Assembly (NCBI RefSeq): GCF_009663775.1
Contig: NZ_RDBR01000002.1
Span: 1 to 64,000, forward strand
Source: Lactobacillus sp. 0.1XD8-4
GTDB lineage: Bacteria; Bacillota; Bacilli; Lactobacillales; Lactobacillaceae
Direction of reading: 5' to 3'
DNA: 64,000 bases
Below the pieces are notes generated by a model. That model was not told the origin of the DNA. It saw only the letters and a list, made by a program, of their open reading frames with translations, and did no database searches. This document shows positions 46,407 through 56,271 of the stretch, one piece after another. The stretch's first letter is position 1, and the number at the start of each line of letters is the position of its first letter. The translations under genes were made by a program, and so were the position numbers.

Positions 46407-46967
46407 ATGAAAATGATTGTTGGCCTAGGAAATATCGGGACACGCTATGATGAAACCCGCCATAATACTGGCTTTATGGTGGTTGACCAGTTAGCCCGCG
46501 ACTACCATTTAGGAGCGTTTACCCACCTCAAGCAGGAAGCGGTAGCAGTTAGCGGGGTGATTAATGGTGAAAAGGTAATGTTAGTCAAACCAACAACTTT
46601 TATGAATGATTCAGGGAGGGCAGTTGGTCCATTAGTTGATTATTATGATGTTGACCTTGATGACCTTGTGATTGTTAATGATGATTTAGATATGCCAGTG
46701 GGTAAAGTACGCTTAAAGACTCATGGAGCGTCTGGTGGTCATAATGGCTTAAAGAGCATTATTAATGTACTAGGAACTAAAAATTTTAACCGGGTAAAGG
46801 TGGGAATTGACCATCCGCAACATGGAACGGTTGTTAGTCATGTCCTCGGAAAATTTTCTAAGGACGAACGCCCAGCATTTGATCAGGCGGTGCTGCAAGC
46901 AGAACACGCACTAGAAGACTGGATTAACGGAGAAGATTTTGCCAAGTTAATGAACGAATATAACTAG
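46407..46967 (+). CDS. pth: Peptidyl-tRNA hydrolase
   Basis: Releases tRNA from peptidyl-tRNA that drops off ribosomes. It has 186 residues. Key residues: Asn in GLGNIGTRYDETRHNTGF, where the catalytic His also lies, then KPTTFMNDSG and SGGHNGLKSI. The ribosome-binding site is GAAAGGAT. It opens the pth-mfd-rqcP-divIC block conserved in Firmicutes. Confidence 0.97.
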   Translation: MKMIVGLGNIGTRYDETRHNTGFMVVDQLARDYHLGAFTHLKQEAVAVSGVINGEKVMLVKPTTFMNDSGRAVGPLVDYYDVDLDDLVIVNDDLDMPVGKVRLKTHGASGGHNGLKSIINVLGTKNFNRVKVGIDHPQHGTVVSHVLGKFSKDERPAFDQAVLQAEHALEDWINGEDFAKLMNEYN

Positions 46968-46986
46968 TTAAAGAAAGGTGGCGTTT

Positions 46987-49900
46987 GTGGTGCAGCTAGA
47001 AAATTTAATTGAGAAGACGCCATCATTTAAGCAAATCGTGGCGGAACTTCAACCAGCTACGCATCAATTAATAACGGGGATTTCAGGATCAGTTCGTACG
47101 GTCTTGCTTAGTGCTATTGCCAATCAGACTAATCAGCCAATATTAGTTGTGACTGATACGATTTCACATATGCAGGAATTGGCGAGCGACCTTGACAATC
47201 TTATGCCGGATAATAAAGTTTACCAATTTCCCGTCGAAGAAGTATTAGCGGCAGAAGTTGCTACTAGTTCACCTAATTATCGATTACAACGGGTTTTAGC
47301 GTTAAACGCCCTTGTTAATCATGAACAGGCGGTTATTGTCGCTTCAACAGCAGGGTTGCGTCGAAATGTAATCTCCCCAGAATATTTTGCGCAGGCGACA
47401 TTAAATATTAAAACTGGTGGCGAGGTTGATCCAGAAAAAATTCGTCACCAGTTGAGTGCAATGGGTTACCAGCTTCAAAAAATGGTATTGCGACCAGGAG
47501 ATTTTGCAATTCGGGGCTCAATTATTGATATTTACGCCCTTAATACTGATAATCCGGTAAGAATTGACTTATTTGATACCGAGGTTGATTCGCTCCGCTA
47601 TTTTGATGCCAGTACGCAACGAAGTATTGATAACGTTGACGCGGTTAAAATCTTGCCAGCCACTGATTTTATTTTACCAGCGGCAGAATTTCCCCGTGTC
47701 CAGCAAGCACTTAGTGATGAATATGAACAGCTAATCGGGACGTTAGCTGGCGAAGATGCTGACATAAAGCAACAATTAGCTAATCGCTTTGAGCCCTTAC
47801 TAAATGCCCTTAAAAGCCACCGCTTAACTAATGAGTTATTGGAATTTAGTAATCTTATTTACCCGACTAAACATTCGCTGTTCGATTACTTACCACATAA
47901 CGGAATAATTTACTTTGATGATCTTACACGCGTTAAGCAGACGGCAAAAAAGATGGTTCAAGAAGATGGTGGCTGGTTTAAAGACAAAGTTGCCCACCAT
48001 CAAATGACGACTGTTCCTGATCTCGGTAATGATGTTGCAGCGATGATAAAAACAGATAAGCATGCGCAAATTTACGGGGCCTTATTTAAAAAAGGACTGG
48101 GAAATATTAAGCTGTCGCAAATTACGGACCTAGGAAGCCGAACGATGCAACGCTTCTTTGGGCAAATGCCACTTCTTAAAGCTGAATTACAGCGATGGAT
48201 AGAGCAGGGGCAAACAGTAATTTTAATGGCTAATAGTCCTGAACGGCGAAAGCAAATTGCAAGAACATTGGACGACTTTGGGATTACGGCAACCGAAACA
48301 GAACTAACAAATATCAAACCCAATATCGTTCAAATTGTTGCTGCTAATTTAAATAATGGGTTTGAAATGCCAATCGCTGGTCTGGTGGTTATTACTGAAG
48401 GCGAGATGTTTAAACAAGTAAAAAAGACTCGTCATCGACCGCAGAAGTTAGCGAATGCAGAACGGCTAAAGAGTTATACTGATTTGAAGCCTGGAGATTA
48501 TGTGGTTCATGTTAATCATGGGATTGGAATTTTTAGCGGCATTAAGACGATGGAAGTTGATGGCGTGCACCAAGATTACATGGTTATCAATTATCGGAAT
48601 AACGCCCAGATCTATGTTCCGGTTACACAATTAAACCTTGTGCAAAAGTATGTTTCATCCGAGTCTAAAACGCCCCGGATAAATAAGCTGGGGGGAAATG
48701 AATGGGCAAAGACGAAGCGACGGGTGTCGTCTAAAATTGAAGATATTGCTGATGAGTTAGTGGATCTTTATGCTAAACGGGAAGCGGAAAAAGGTTATGC
48801 CTTTCCTAAAGATGACTATCTTCAAAAGCAGTTTGACGCGAACTTCCCATACAATGAAACACGCGATCAATTGCGTAGTATTACGGAAATTAAGGCGGAT
48901 ATGGAAAAGCCGAAACCAATGGACCGTTTGTTAGTGGGGGATGTTGGTTACGGGAAAACTGAAGTGGCAATGCGGGCAATTTTTAAGGCGGTTACTGGTG
49001 GTAAGCAGGTTGCCTTTTTAGTCCCAACTACTGTCCTTGCACAACAACATTTTGATACGCTTCAACGGCGCTTTGAAGGATTCCCTATTAATATTGCATT
49101 GATGTCCCGCTTTAAGACCCCTAAGGAATTGCGAGAAACAGAGGCGGGGCTAAAGGATGGAAGTGTCGATGTAGTCGTTGGGACGCATCGTATTTTGTCA
49201 AAGGATGTTGAATTTAAGGATTTAGGCTTATTGATTGTTGATGAAGAGCAGCGGTTTGGGGTTAAACATAAGGAAAAGCTAAAACAACTTAAGAATAATG
49301 TTGATGTGCTAACACTCACTGCTACCCCCATTCCGCGGACACTTCATATGTCGATGCTCGGAGTGCGGGATTTATCAGTACTCGAAACGCCGCCTGCTGG
49401 TCGTTACCCAATCCAAACCTATGTAATGGAACAAAATAGCGGGGCGATTCGTGATGGGATTATGCGTGAAATGCAAAGAGGCGGGCAGGTCTATTACTTA
49501 CACAATCGGGTGCATGATATTGAAGAAACAGTTGCTCATTTGCAAGAGCTGGTTCCTGAAGCACGAATAGGATACATTAATGGGCAAATGAGTGAAAATG
49601 AACTTGAAACAGTTCTATATGAATTTATTCAAGGTAATTATGATGTATTAGTAACCACGTCAATTATTGAAACTGGGGTTGATATTCCTAACGCCAATAC
49701 GCTTTTTGTTGAAAATGCTGATCGCATGGGCTTGGCACAGTTATACCAGATTCGGGGGCGCATTGGGCGAAGCAACCGGGTAGCCTATGCTTATTTCATG
49801 TATCAGCCTAATAAAGTTTTGACTGAGTTAGGTGAAAAACGGTTAGCGGCAATCCGGGATTTTACCGAATTAGGATCGGGCTTTAAGATTGCAATGCGGG

Positions 49901-50526
49901 ACCTGGCAATTCGCGGGGCCGGTAATTTATTAGGAAAACAGCAACATGGTTTTATCGATTCGGTGGGATATGATTTATATTCTGCAATGCTAAGTGATGC
50001 AGTTGCAAAAAAGCAAGGGAAGAAACAAACTATTCATTCTGATGCAGAAGTTGAACTGGGTGTTGAAGCATACCTTCCTAGTGATTATGTAAGTGATCAG
50101 CGTCAAAAAATTGAACTGTATAAGACAATCCGGCAAGCAAAAACTGATGATGAGATTATTGATATTCAGGGAGATTTGATTGACCGCTTTGGCGATTATC
50201 CGGCAGCAGTCGGGACCCTTTTACTGGTTAGTCAATTAAAGAACCATGCCGATTTGGCGATGATTGAAGAGATAAAACGACAGCGAGATAATATCAATAT
50301 TACATTTACAGAACGGGCAAGCCGCTTAATTAAAGCGCCAGCAATTATTAAAGAACTTGCCCAGACGAGGTTTAAAGCAACAATTGGTGAGGATAGCAAT
50401 AAAGTAACGATTAGACTGGTGATCCAGCCAAAGATGACAACAGATGACTGGCTTCACCAGCTGCTTCAGTTTGTCACGGCATTAGGTGAAGTTATTCAAA
50501 ACGATGAACAAGGAGAAACAAAATGA
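46987..50526 (+). CDS. mfd: Transcription-repair coupling factor
   Basis: A protein of about 1179 residues that removes RNA polymerase stalled at DNA damage and recruits UvrA. N-terminal UvrB-like domains are followed by the RNA polymerase interaction domain (GDYVVHVNHGIGIFSGI). The translocase comes next, with GDVGYGKTEVA (Walker A), DEEQRFG (DEXQ) and TATPIPRTLHMSM, and then QIRGRIGRSNR. The frame is open from GTG 46978, inside the AAAGGTGG site. GTG at 46987 or 46990 gives better spacing. It overlaps rqcP by four bases. Confidence 0.96.
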   Translation: MVQLENLIEKTPSFKQIVAELQPATHQLITGISGSVRTVLLSAIANQTNQPILVVTDTISHMQELASDLDNLMPDNKVYQFPVEEVLAAEVATSSPNYRLQRVLALNALVNHEQAVIVASTAGLRRNVISPEYFAQATLNIKTGGEVDPEKIRHQLSAMGYQLQKMVLRPGDFAIRGSIIDIYALNTDNPVRIDLFDTEVDSLRYFDASTQRSIDNVDAVKILPATDFILPAAEFPRVQQALSDEYEQLIGTLAGEDADIKQQLANRFEPLLNALKSHRLTNELLEFSNLIYPTKHSLFDYLPHNGIIYFDDLTRVKQTAKKMVQEDGGWFKDKVAHHQMTTVPDLGNDVAAMIKTDKHAQIYGALFKKGLGNIKLSQITDLGSRTMQRFFGQMPLLKAELQRWIEQGQTVILMANSPERRKQIARTLDDFGITATETELTNIKPNIVQIVAANLNNGFEMPIAGLVVITEGEMFKQVKKTRHRPQKLANAERLKSYTDLKPGDYVVHVNHGIGIFSGIKTMEVDGVHQDYMVINYRNNAQIYVPVTQLNLVQKYVSSESKTPRINKLGGNEWAKTKRRVSSKIEDIADELVDLYAKREAEKGYAFPKDDYLQKQFDANFPYNETRDQLRSITEIKADMEKPKPMDRLLVGDVGYGKTEVAMRAIFKAVTGGKQVAFLVPTTVLAQQHFDTLQRRFEGFPINIALMSRFKTPKELRETEAGLKDGSVDVVVGTHRILSKDVEFKDLGLLIVDEEQRFGVKHKEKLKQLKNNVDVLTLTATPIPRTLHMSMLGVRDLSVLETPPAGRYPIQTYVMEQNSGAIRDGIMREMQRGGQVYYLHNRVHDIEETVAHLQELVPEARIGYINGQMSENELETVLYEFIQGNYDVLVTTSIIETGVDIPNANTLFVENADRMGLAQLYQIRGRIGRSNRVAYAYFMYQPNKVLTELGEKRLAAIRDFTELGSGFKIAMRDLAIRGAGNLLGKQQHGFIDSVGYDLYSAMLSDAVAKKQGKKQTIHSDAEVELGVEAYLPSDYVSDQRQKIELYKTIRQAKTDDEIIDIQGDLIDRFGDYPAAVGTLLLVSQLKNHADLAMIEEIKRQRDNINITFTERASRLIKAPAIIKELAQTRFKATIGEDSNKVTIRLVIQPKMTTDDWLHQLLQFVTALGEVIQNDEQGETK

Positions 50527-50795
50527 GATTAGATAAATTTTTAAAAGTTTCACGAATTATTAAACGGCGATCAATTGCTAAGGAGATCGCTGATCAAGGA
50601 CGGATTTTGATTAATGACCAACCGGCAAAATCGTCAAGCAGGGTAGCGGTTGGTGATGTCCTTACAATCAAATTCGGTAATAAAACAGAGACCGTTAAGA
50701 TCAATCGGATTGTTGAAACCACTAAAAAAAGTGAAGCCGAGGATATGTACGAGATCTTAGATGAGACCTATGCGCAATCCTTTGACCAGTTATAA
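50523..50795 (+). CDS. rqcP: S4-domain RNA-binding protein RqcP
   Basis: A 90-residue S4-fold protein (MRLDKFLKVSRIIKRRSIAKEIADQGRILIND) formerly called YabO or an Hsp15 homologue. In Bacillus, RqcP works with RqcH in ribosome-associated quality control, adding alanine tails to stalled chains. Coupled to mfd by ATGA overlap. Confidence 0.93.
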   Translation: MRLDKFLKVSRIIKRRSIAKEIADQGRILINDQPAKSSSRVAVGDVLTIKFGNKTETVKINRIVETTKKSEAEDMYEILDETYAQSFDQL

Positions 50796-50829
50796 TGTGT
50801 TCTAAGATATAAAAAAGTTGATATTTATA

Positions 50830-50859
50830 TAGACATTCTCTGCGTTAACTTGCTATACT
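50830..50859 (+). promoter_or_regulatory. divIC promoter
   Basis: TAGACA at 50830-50835 and TATACT at 50854-50859 are 18 bases apart, with TGC before the -10 (extended -10). Confidence 0.6.
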
Positions 50860-50895
50860 TAAAACGTGATAAGTAAAATTGGAGGGGAATGTCAG

Positions 50896-51252
50896 ATGAA
50901 AGCACAATCTGATGGTAAAATTTCACAACTAAATACCCCATATGCCCGTCAAGTTTCTAATGAAAAGGTTAGGAACCGTCAAGTACATCAGCGACGATGT
51001 AAGCGAATCGTCGCCGTTTTCTTTGTGGTATTCCTAATTTTTGGAATTCAAATTTTTCAAAGTAAACGGACATTAGCGGATATTAATGGTAATATTCGGC
51101 AAGCACAGTCACAATTAACAAAACAAAAACAAAAAAATCAACAATTGCAACGACAAATAAAAATGTTGCATAATCCCGATTATATTCAGCAAGTTATTCG
51201 TTCAAAGTATAATTACTCTAAGAAGGGTGAAACAATTTATAACTTGAACTAA
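50896..51252 (+). CDS. divIC: Septum formation initiator DivIC (FtsB family)
   Basis: A 118-residue bitopic membrane protein of the division complex. A basic cytoplasmic N-terminus leads to one membrane helix (about residues 40-56), then a Gln-rich coiled coil (about 60-95), then a short domain ending KSKYNYSKKGETIYNLN, typical for DivIC. I start at ATG 50896 with GGAGGGGAAT upstream. It lies between rqcP and the S1 protein, as in many Firmicutes. Confidence 0.9.
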   Translation: MKAQSDGKISQLNTPYARQVSNEKVRNRQVHQRRCKRIVAVFFVVFLIFGIQIFQSKRTLADINGNIRQAQSQLTKQKQKNQQLQRQIKMLHNPDYIQQVIRSKYNYSKKGETIYNLN

Positions 51253-51377
51253 TGATCATAAAATGAAATATTTAGAGTAGGGTAAAAAAGATTTAAATGT
51301 TAAAATTAAGAATATAATTAGACTGAGATGCAGTCTTGATTTTTATTGTATTTCCATGCTTGTGATTAGCAAAGTTA

Positions 51378-51386
51378 TGGTATACT
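51378..51386 (+). promoter_or_regulatory. Extended -10 promoter of the S1-domain gene
   Basis: TGGTATACT is a perfect extended -10. The only -35-like TTGTGA is 15 bases upstream. Confidence 0.5.
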
Positions 51387-51430
51387 CAAATACAAAATAT
51401 GAGATGGTTCGAGGAGGATCTATAGGTTTC

Positions 51431-51913
51431 ATGGCAATTGAAGTTGGAGCAAAGGTTTCAGGTAAGGTTTCAGGAATCACTAATTTTGGTGCATTCGTTG
51501 ATTTAGATGATAATCAGACAGGATTAGTACACATCAGTCAAATTTCCGATAAATACATTAAGGACGTCCATGATGTATTAGCAGTTGGGGATGAAGTTAC
51601 TGCAAAAGTAACACGGATTGGTGATGATGGTAAGATTGCCCTTTCAATCAAGGCTGCTGCTCCTCATGAACATCAAGATCATCATGAAAATGACCATCAT
51701 CGTGGTTTCCATCACGAGCGGAATAATAATTTTCATGGTCACCACGATAATCTCCGTGGCGGCTTTGGTGGTGGACGGCATCATAATAGCCACCACCACG
51801 AAGACTTTAACGACATGTTAGCAGGATACTTAAAAGAGAGTGAATCACGGTTATCTACCTTAAAACGACAGACTGACGGTAAGCGTGGTGGCCGTGGCGG
51901 TCGTCGGAGCTAA
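51431..51913 (+). CDS. S1 RNA-binding domain protein (YabR/GSP13-like)
   Basis: A protein of about 160 residues. One S1 domain (residues 3-75, GAKVSGKVSGITNFGAFVDL and GLVHISQIS) is followed by a His-, Gly- and Asn-rich disordered stretch and a basic end GKRGGRGGRRS. Relatives bind RNA or ribosomes and respond to stress. The His-rich linker might also bind metal. ATG 51431 is chosen, although GGAGGA lies a rather long 14 bases upstream. tilS starts two bases after its stop. Confidence 0.88.
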   Translation: MAIEVGAKVSGKVSGITNFGAFVDLDDNQTGLVHISQISDKYIKDVHDVLAVGDEVTAKVTRIGDDGKIALSIKAAAPHEHQDHHENDHHRGFHHERNNNFHGHHDNLRGGFGGGRHHNSHHHEDFNDMLAGYLKESESRLSTLKRQTDGKRGGRGGRRS

Positions 51914-51914
51914 C

Positions 51915-53303
51915 ATGTTAGAATTACAACAAGAATTTGAGCGGCACCTGCAAAGGAGTCGCTTTTTTACTGCAAAGGATAAAGTAGTAGTAGCTGTTTC
52001 AACAGGTGTCGATTCCATGGTTCTCCTTGACTTGTTACAACATTTGCCTGCTAACTTGCGACCGCACATTATTGTTGCGCATATGAACCATGAATTGCGG
52101 TCACAAAGCTGGGAGGAAGAAAAATTTATCCAACAGTATTGTTGTCGTCACCAATTAGATTTAGCGGTTGCGCACTGGCCTCTGCAGCAGCATCCGCCAA
52201 AGGGAATTGAAAATGCAGCTCGCCAGGCAAGGTATCAATTTTTTAAACAAACAATGAAGAAGAACGCCGCTTCTGTTTTAATAACAGCTCACCATCAAAA
52301 TGACTTAGCTGAGACAATGCTAATGAAATTGGTTCGTGGGGGGCAGCTTAGGCAGCTAGTCGGGATTGAAGATCAGCGAAGTTTTGCTGATGGACTATTG
52401 GTACGGCCGTTGCTTCCTTTTAGCAAAGATACATTGCGGCAATATGCTAGTAAGCATCAATTAAAGTGGTACGAAGATAAGACAAACCATGATTTGAGCA
52501 TTCAACGAAATCGTTTTCGTCATGAGATTATTCCGTTATTAGAAAAAGAAAATCCACAGTTGTTATCTCACTTAGCACATTATCATCAGCAATTATCAGC
52601 GTTAATGACCTGGCAGCAGCAAGAAAGTGCTGAGCAATTATCACAATTAACTGATAACAATGGAAACTTATTGCTCGACAAGCTATTGGCAAAACATGAC
52701 GATGTTCAAATAATACTTTTACAACGATGGTTAAATGAACAACAAGTATATGATATAAAAAACAATCAGCTTGATGAGCTTTTAAAGCTAATTCAAAATC
52801 AAAACAAGCCTCAGCAAAAGATTGAATTACCACACCATTTCCTCTTTGAAAAAAAGTATTCAATCGGTTTAATAAAAAAAGCGAAGAATCATTTTGAGAA
52901 CCTACAAAAGCCCCAAGCGCATGTGATAGAATTGGAACAATGGTACCAAGTGGATAAGCAAACTACTATTGCTATTTCATTTAATCGGATGTTTTTTGGT
53001 GGTGGGACTGCAGTAATGCCAATGTGGATCTCACCAGCGCAATTTCCATTACAATTACGGAGATGGCAAAAAGAAGATAAATTACGATTAAAGGGTGGAC
53101 ATCATCAGCGAGTTAAGCGCATTTTAATTAATCAGAAGGTTTCGCAAGAACAACGGCAGCAACAATTAGTTCTCGTTGATGCCCATGATGATGTAATTTG
53201 GTTAGTTAACCGCAAATGGAGCTGGCTGGACCGCCCTGATGATTATCAGGAAAAATGGCAATTGTGTTTTATTGGTATAAAAGATAAGGAGAAAAACAAA
53301 TGA
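51915..53303 (+). CDS. tilS: tRNA(Ile)-lysidine synthetase
   Basis: Modifies cytidine 34 of the AUA-reading tRNA(Ile) to lysidine with ATP. It has about 462 residues. The PP-loop normally reads SGGxDS; here it is STGVDS (residues 29-34), a variant I believe also occurs in other lactobacilli. HMNHELRSQSWEEE and HHQNDLAETMLMKLVRGGQ are intact, and the C-terminal TilS domains follow. The start at 51915 uses CGGAG. It overlaps hpt by four bases. Confidence 0.93.
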   Translation: MLELQQEFERHLQRSRFFTAKDKVVVAVSTGVDSMVLLDLLQHLPANLRPHIIVAHMNHELRSQSWEEEKFIQQYCCRHQLDLAVAHWPLQQHPPKGIENAARQARYQFFKQTMKKNAASVLITAHHQNDLAETMLMKLVRGGQLRQLVGIEDQRSFADGLLVRPLLPFSKDTLRQYASKHQLKWYEDKTNHDLSIQRNRFRHEIIPLLEKENPQLLSHLAHYHQQLSALMTWQQQESAEQLSQLTDNNGNLLLDKLLAKHDDVQIILLQRWLNEQQVYDIKNNQLDELLKLIQNQNKPQQKIELPHHFLFEKKYSIGLIKKAKNHFENLQKPQAHVIELEQWYQVDKQTTIAISFNRMFFGGGTAVMPMWISPAQFPLQLRRWQKEDKLRLKGGHHQRVKRILINQKVSQEQRQQQLVLVDAHDDVIWLVNRKWSWLDRPDDYQEKWQLCFIGIKDKEKNK

Positions 53304-53842
53304 ATAACGATATTGAGCGCGTTCTATATAGTGAAGAAATGCTTGGCAAACGGATGGATGAATTGGCAAAAGACTTAACAGAAGATTACAAGGATAAACG
53401 TCCAATTATTATTTCTGTCCTAAGCGGCGCCGTTTTATTTACCGTTGACATGATCGAACGACTGGATATTATGGCTCAAATAGATTTTATCGATGTTTCA
53501 AGCTATTTTGGCGGTTTGGGTTCAACAGGAAAAGTAAAACTTATTCATGACTTAAAAACAGACGTAAAAGATCGCCATGTTTTAATCATGGAAGATATTG
53601 TTGATACTGGTCATACCTTAAAATATTTAATGGACCTACTAGCTGACCGTGGTGCTAAGAGCATTAAAGTATGTTCCTTATTAAATAAGCCAGAGGGTCG
53701 CGAAGTGGATGTTGATCCAGATTACGTCGGCTTTACCGTTCCCAAAGAATTCCTTGTCGGTTATGGGTTAGATTACAAGGGCTTTTACCGTAATTTACCA
53801 TATGTTGGAATTTTGAAGCCATCTGTGTACCAAAATGATTAA
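53300..53842 (+). CDS. hpt: Hypoxanthine phosphoribosyltransferase
   Basis: A 180-residue purine salvage enzyme joining hypoxanthine or guanine to PRPP. The PRPP-binding motif is VLIMEDIVDTGHTL, and the flexible loop is SSYFGGLGSTGKVK. It lies between tilS and ftsH, the usual Firmicute order. Coupled translation with tilS. Confidence 0.96.
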   Translation: MNNDIERVLYSEEMLGKRMDELAKDLTEDYKDKRPIIISVLSGAVLFTVDMIERLDIMAQIDFIDVSSYFGGLGSTGKVKLIHDLKTDVKDRHVLIMEDIVDTGHTLKYLMDLLADRGAKSIKVCSLLNKPEGREVDVDPDYVGFTVPKEFLVGYGLDYKGFYRNLPYVGILKPSVYQND

Positions 53843-54067
53843 AAATGTTGGATAATTAAATAGACGGGTAATTTTCAACCATAATTTAAAGATATTCTTA
53901 ATTAAGGTTGGGTTTTATAGATCCGTAAATCTATAGTAGGTATTATTATTAATATTGATAATAAAACTGTTAATTCTTATGGGAAATTAATGGTCAATAT
54001 TTGTCAAATATGCTATGATAGTGACTACAATTATAAAAATATCGTTGCTGGTAGATAGGAGGTTGTT
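53843..54067 (+). promoter_or_regulatory. hpt-ftsH spacer with ftsH promoter
   Basis: An extended -10 TGCTATGAT lies at 54011-54019, with TGGTCA at 53991-53996 as a possible -35, 17 bases upstream. A small perfect hairpin, TATAGAT/ATCTATA, lies near 53917-53935. It has no T run, so its role is unclear. Confidence 0.5.
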
Positions 54068-56182
54068 ATGAACAACAATCGTAAAAAGAACAATTTTACT
54101 CATAACGTTCTCTTCTACGCCGTGATGTTCTTGTGTATTATGGGAATTGCTTACTTCTTTTTCGGTGGCAATGCATCGAATGGTCAAAGTAAGACAGTTT
54201 CACAAAGCGAGTTTATCTCCGAACTGAAGAGTAATAAAGTTAAGAGTGTTCAGCTTCAGCCTAATGGTGGTGTTTACAAAGTTACTGGTAGTTATCGTAA
54301 ACCCCAGTCAAATAATAACAGTAATGCTACCACAAATAGCGGCTTTACACTTGCTACGCAACGAAACAGTAAGGTTACCCAATTCCAGAGTTCGGTTCTG
54401 GAAAGTGATGTAACTATTAGTCAGCTTCAAAAATATGCTAATAAGCATAATGTGAAAATCAGTACACGAGCTGAAGAATCTAATAGTGTTTGGATGAACT
54501 TATTGTTGACCGTGTTACCGCTTGTCATCATGATTTTCTTCTTCTATATGATGATGGGTCAAGCAGGCCAGGGCGGTGGCGGCCGTGGAGTTATGAGCTT
54601 TGGGAAGACAAAGGCTAAGCCAGCCGATGCCAAGAAAAATAAAGTTCGTTTCTCGGATGTTGCTGGTGAAGAAGAAGAAAAGCAAGAGTTAGTTGAAGTT
54701 GTTGAATTTTTAAAGAATCCAAAGAAATTCACCAAGCTTGGTGCACGGATTCCATCTGGGGTTTTACTAGAGGGGCCTCCAGGAACTGGTAAGACTTTGC
54801 TTGCCAAGGCAGTTGCTGGTGAGTCAGGTGTACCATTCTTCTCAATTTCTGGTTCAGATTTCGTTGAGATGTTTGTCGGTGTTGGTGCTAGCCGTGTTCG
54901 TGATTTGTTTGAACAAGCTAAAAAGGCTGCTCCAGCAATCATCTTCATTGATGAAATCGATGCCGTTGGTCGACGCCGTGGAAACGGTATGGGTGGCGGC
55001 CATGATGAACGTGAACAAACATTAAACCAATTGCTTGTTGAAATGGATGGTTTCCAAGGTGACGAGGGAATTATCGTTATGGCTGCTACCAACCGATCGG
55101 ACGTCTTAGATCCAGCTCTTCTTCGGCCAGGTCGTTTTGATCGAAAGATTTTGGTTGGTCGTCCGGATGTCAAAGGTCGTGAAGCTATTTTACGGGTTCA
55201 CGCTAAGAATAAGCCAATGGCAAGCGATGTTGACTTAAAAGAAATTGCTAAGCAGACACCAGGCTTTGTTGGTGCAGACCTAGCTAACCTCCTAAACGAA
55301 GCGGCATTATTAGCTGCTCGTCGTAACAAAACAGAAATTGATGCGGCTGACTTAGATGAAGCAGAAGACCGGGTAATTGCTGGACCAGCTAAGCATAACC
55401 GGGTTCAGTCTGAACAAGAACGGAAGACTGTTGCTTTCCACGAAGCAGGTCACACAATTGTTGGTTTAGTATTAAATGATGCACGAGTTGTTCATAAGGT
55501 TACCATCGTTCCTCGTGGTCGTGCAGGTGGTTATGCTATCATGTTGCCACGGGAAGACCAGATGTTAATGTCAAAGAAGAATGCTATGGAACAGATTGCC
55601 GGGTTAATGGGTGGTCGTGCGGCTGAAGAGATTATCTTTAAGTCACAATCCTCTGGTGCTTCTAATGACTTTGAACAAGCAACCCAAATTGCTCGTTCGA
55701 TGGTTACCCAATACGGAATGAGTGACAAGATTGGTCCAGTAGAACTGCAAAGTTCTGGTCAGGTCTTTACAGGTCAAGGCTACGATCAATCTCCTTACTC
55801 AGAAAAGACGGCTGCTTTGGTAGATGAAGAGGTTCGTCGGATCTTAATGGAAGGACATGAAACAGCCTTACATATCATTGAGACCCATCGTGAACAACAC
55901 CGGTTAATTGCTGAAGCATTGCTTAAGTACGAAACGCTTGATGAAAAGCAAATCCTTAGTCTTTATAAGACGGGGAAGATTCCAGATAAAGATGTGGCTG
56001 CGGAAGATAAAGAAGCACGCGCCCAAACTTTTGAAGAATCCAAGCGTGAACTTGAACGACTGGAGAATGAACGTCATAATGAAGCACAGAGTGATCAAAA
56101 TGATAACGATAACTCTACGCCTGATGATGTTGATAATAAATCACAGTCGAGTGATGATTCAGATAATACTGATAATAAGTAA
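54068..56182 (+). CDS. ftsH: ATP-dependent zinc metalloprotease FtsH
   Basis: A 704-residue membrane AAA+ protease that removes damaged membrane and regulatory proteins. Two membrane helices (about 12-31 and 140-163) flank an extracellular domain. The AAA domain has [22 protein letters not shown] and [18 protein letters not shown]. The zinc site is HEAGH in the peptidase domain. The end is acidic and disordered (Asp/Asn/Ser-rich). The ribosome-binding site is TAGGAGGT. Confidence 0.97.
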   Translation: MNNNRKKNNFTHNVLFYAVMFLCIMGIAYFFFGGNASNGQSKTVSQSEFISELKSNKVKSVQLQPNGGVYKVTGSYRKPQSNNNSNATTNSGFTLATQRNSKVTQFQSSVLESDVTISQLQKYANKHNVKISTRAEESNSVWMNLLLTVLPLVIMIFFFYMMMGQAGQGGGGRGVMSFGKTKAKPADAKKNKVRFSDVAGEEEEKQELVEVVEFLKNPKKFTKLGARIPSGVLLEGPPGTGKTLLAKAVAGESGVPFFSISGSDFVEMFVGVGASRVRDLFEQAKKAAPAIIFIDEIDAVGRRRGNGMGGGHDEREQTLNQLLVEMDGFQGDEGIIVMAATNRSDVLDPALLRPGRFDRKILVGRPDVKGREAILRVHAKNKPMASDVDLKEIAKQTPGFVGADLANLLNEAALLAARRNKTEIDAADLDEAEDRVIAGPAKHNRVQSEQERKTVAFHEAGHTIVGLVLNDARVVHKVTIVPRGRAGGYAIMLPREDQMLMSKKNAMEQIAGLMGGRAAEEIIFKSQSSGASNDFEQATQIARSMVTQYGMSDKIGPVELQSSGQVFTGQGYDQSPYSEKTAALVDEEVRRILMEGHETALHIIETHREQHRLIAEALLKYETLDEKQILSLYKTGKIPDKDVAAEDKEARAQTFEESKRELERLENERHNEAQSDQNDNDNSTPDDVDNKSQSSDDSDNTDNK

Positions 56183-56189
56183 ACTTGTT

Positions 56190-56245
56190 GAAAAGACGGA
56201 AGAAACAAAACCTGATGGGCGGGTGGCGGGTCTTCCGTTTTTCTT
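56190..56245 (+). terminator. Terminator after ftsH
   Basis: ACGGAAGA at 56196-56203 pairs with TCTTCCGT at 56231-56238. Flanking A and T runs extend the stem, and T residues follow. Confidence 0.75.
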
Positions 56246-56271
56246 TAAATAATTTTAAGGAGGAATTTAAA

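Noticed and set aside
54559-55173. 204-codon minus-strand open frame opposite ftsH
   Set aside because: It lies wholly opposite the conserved AAA domain of FtsH, has no start signal and resembles no protein.
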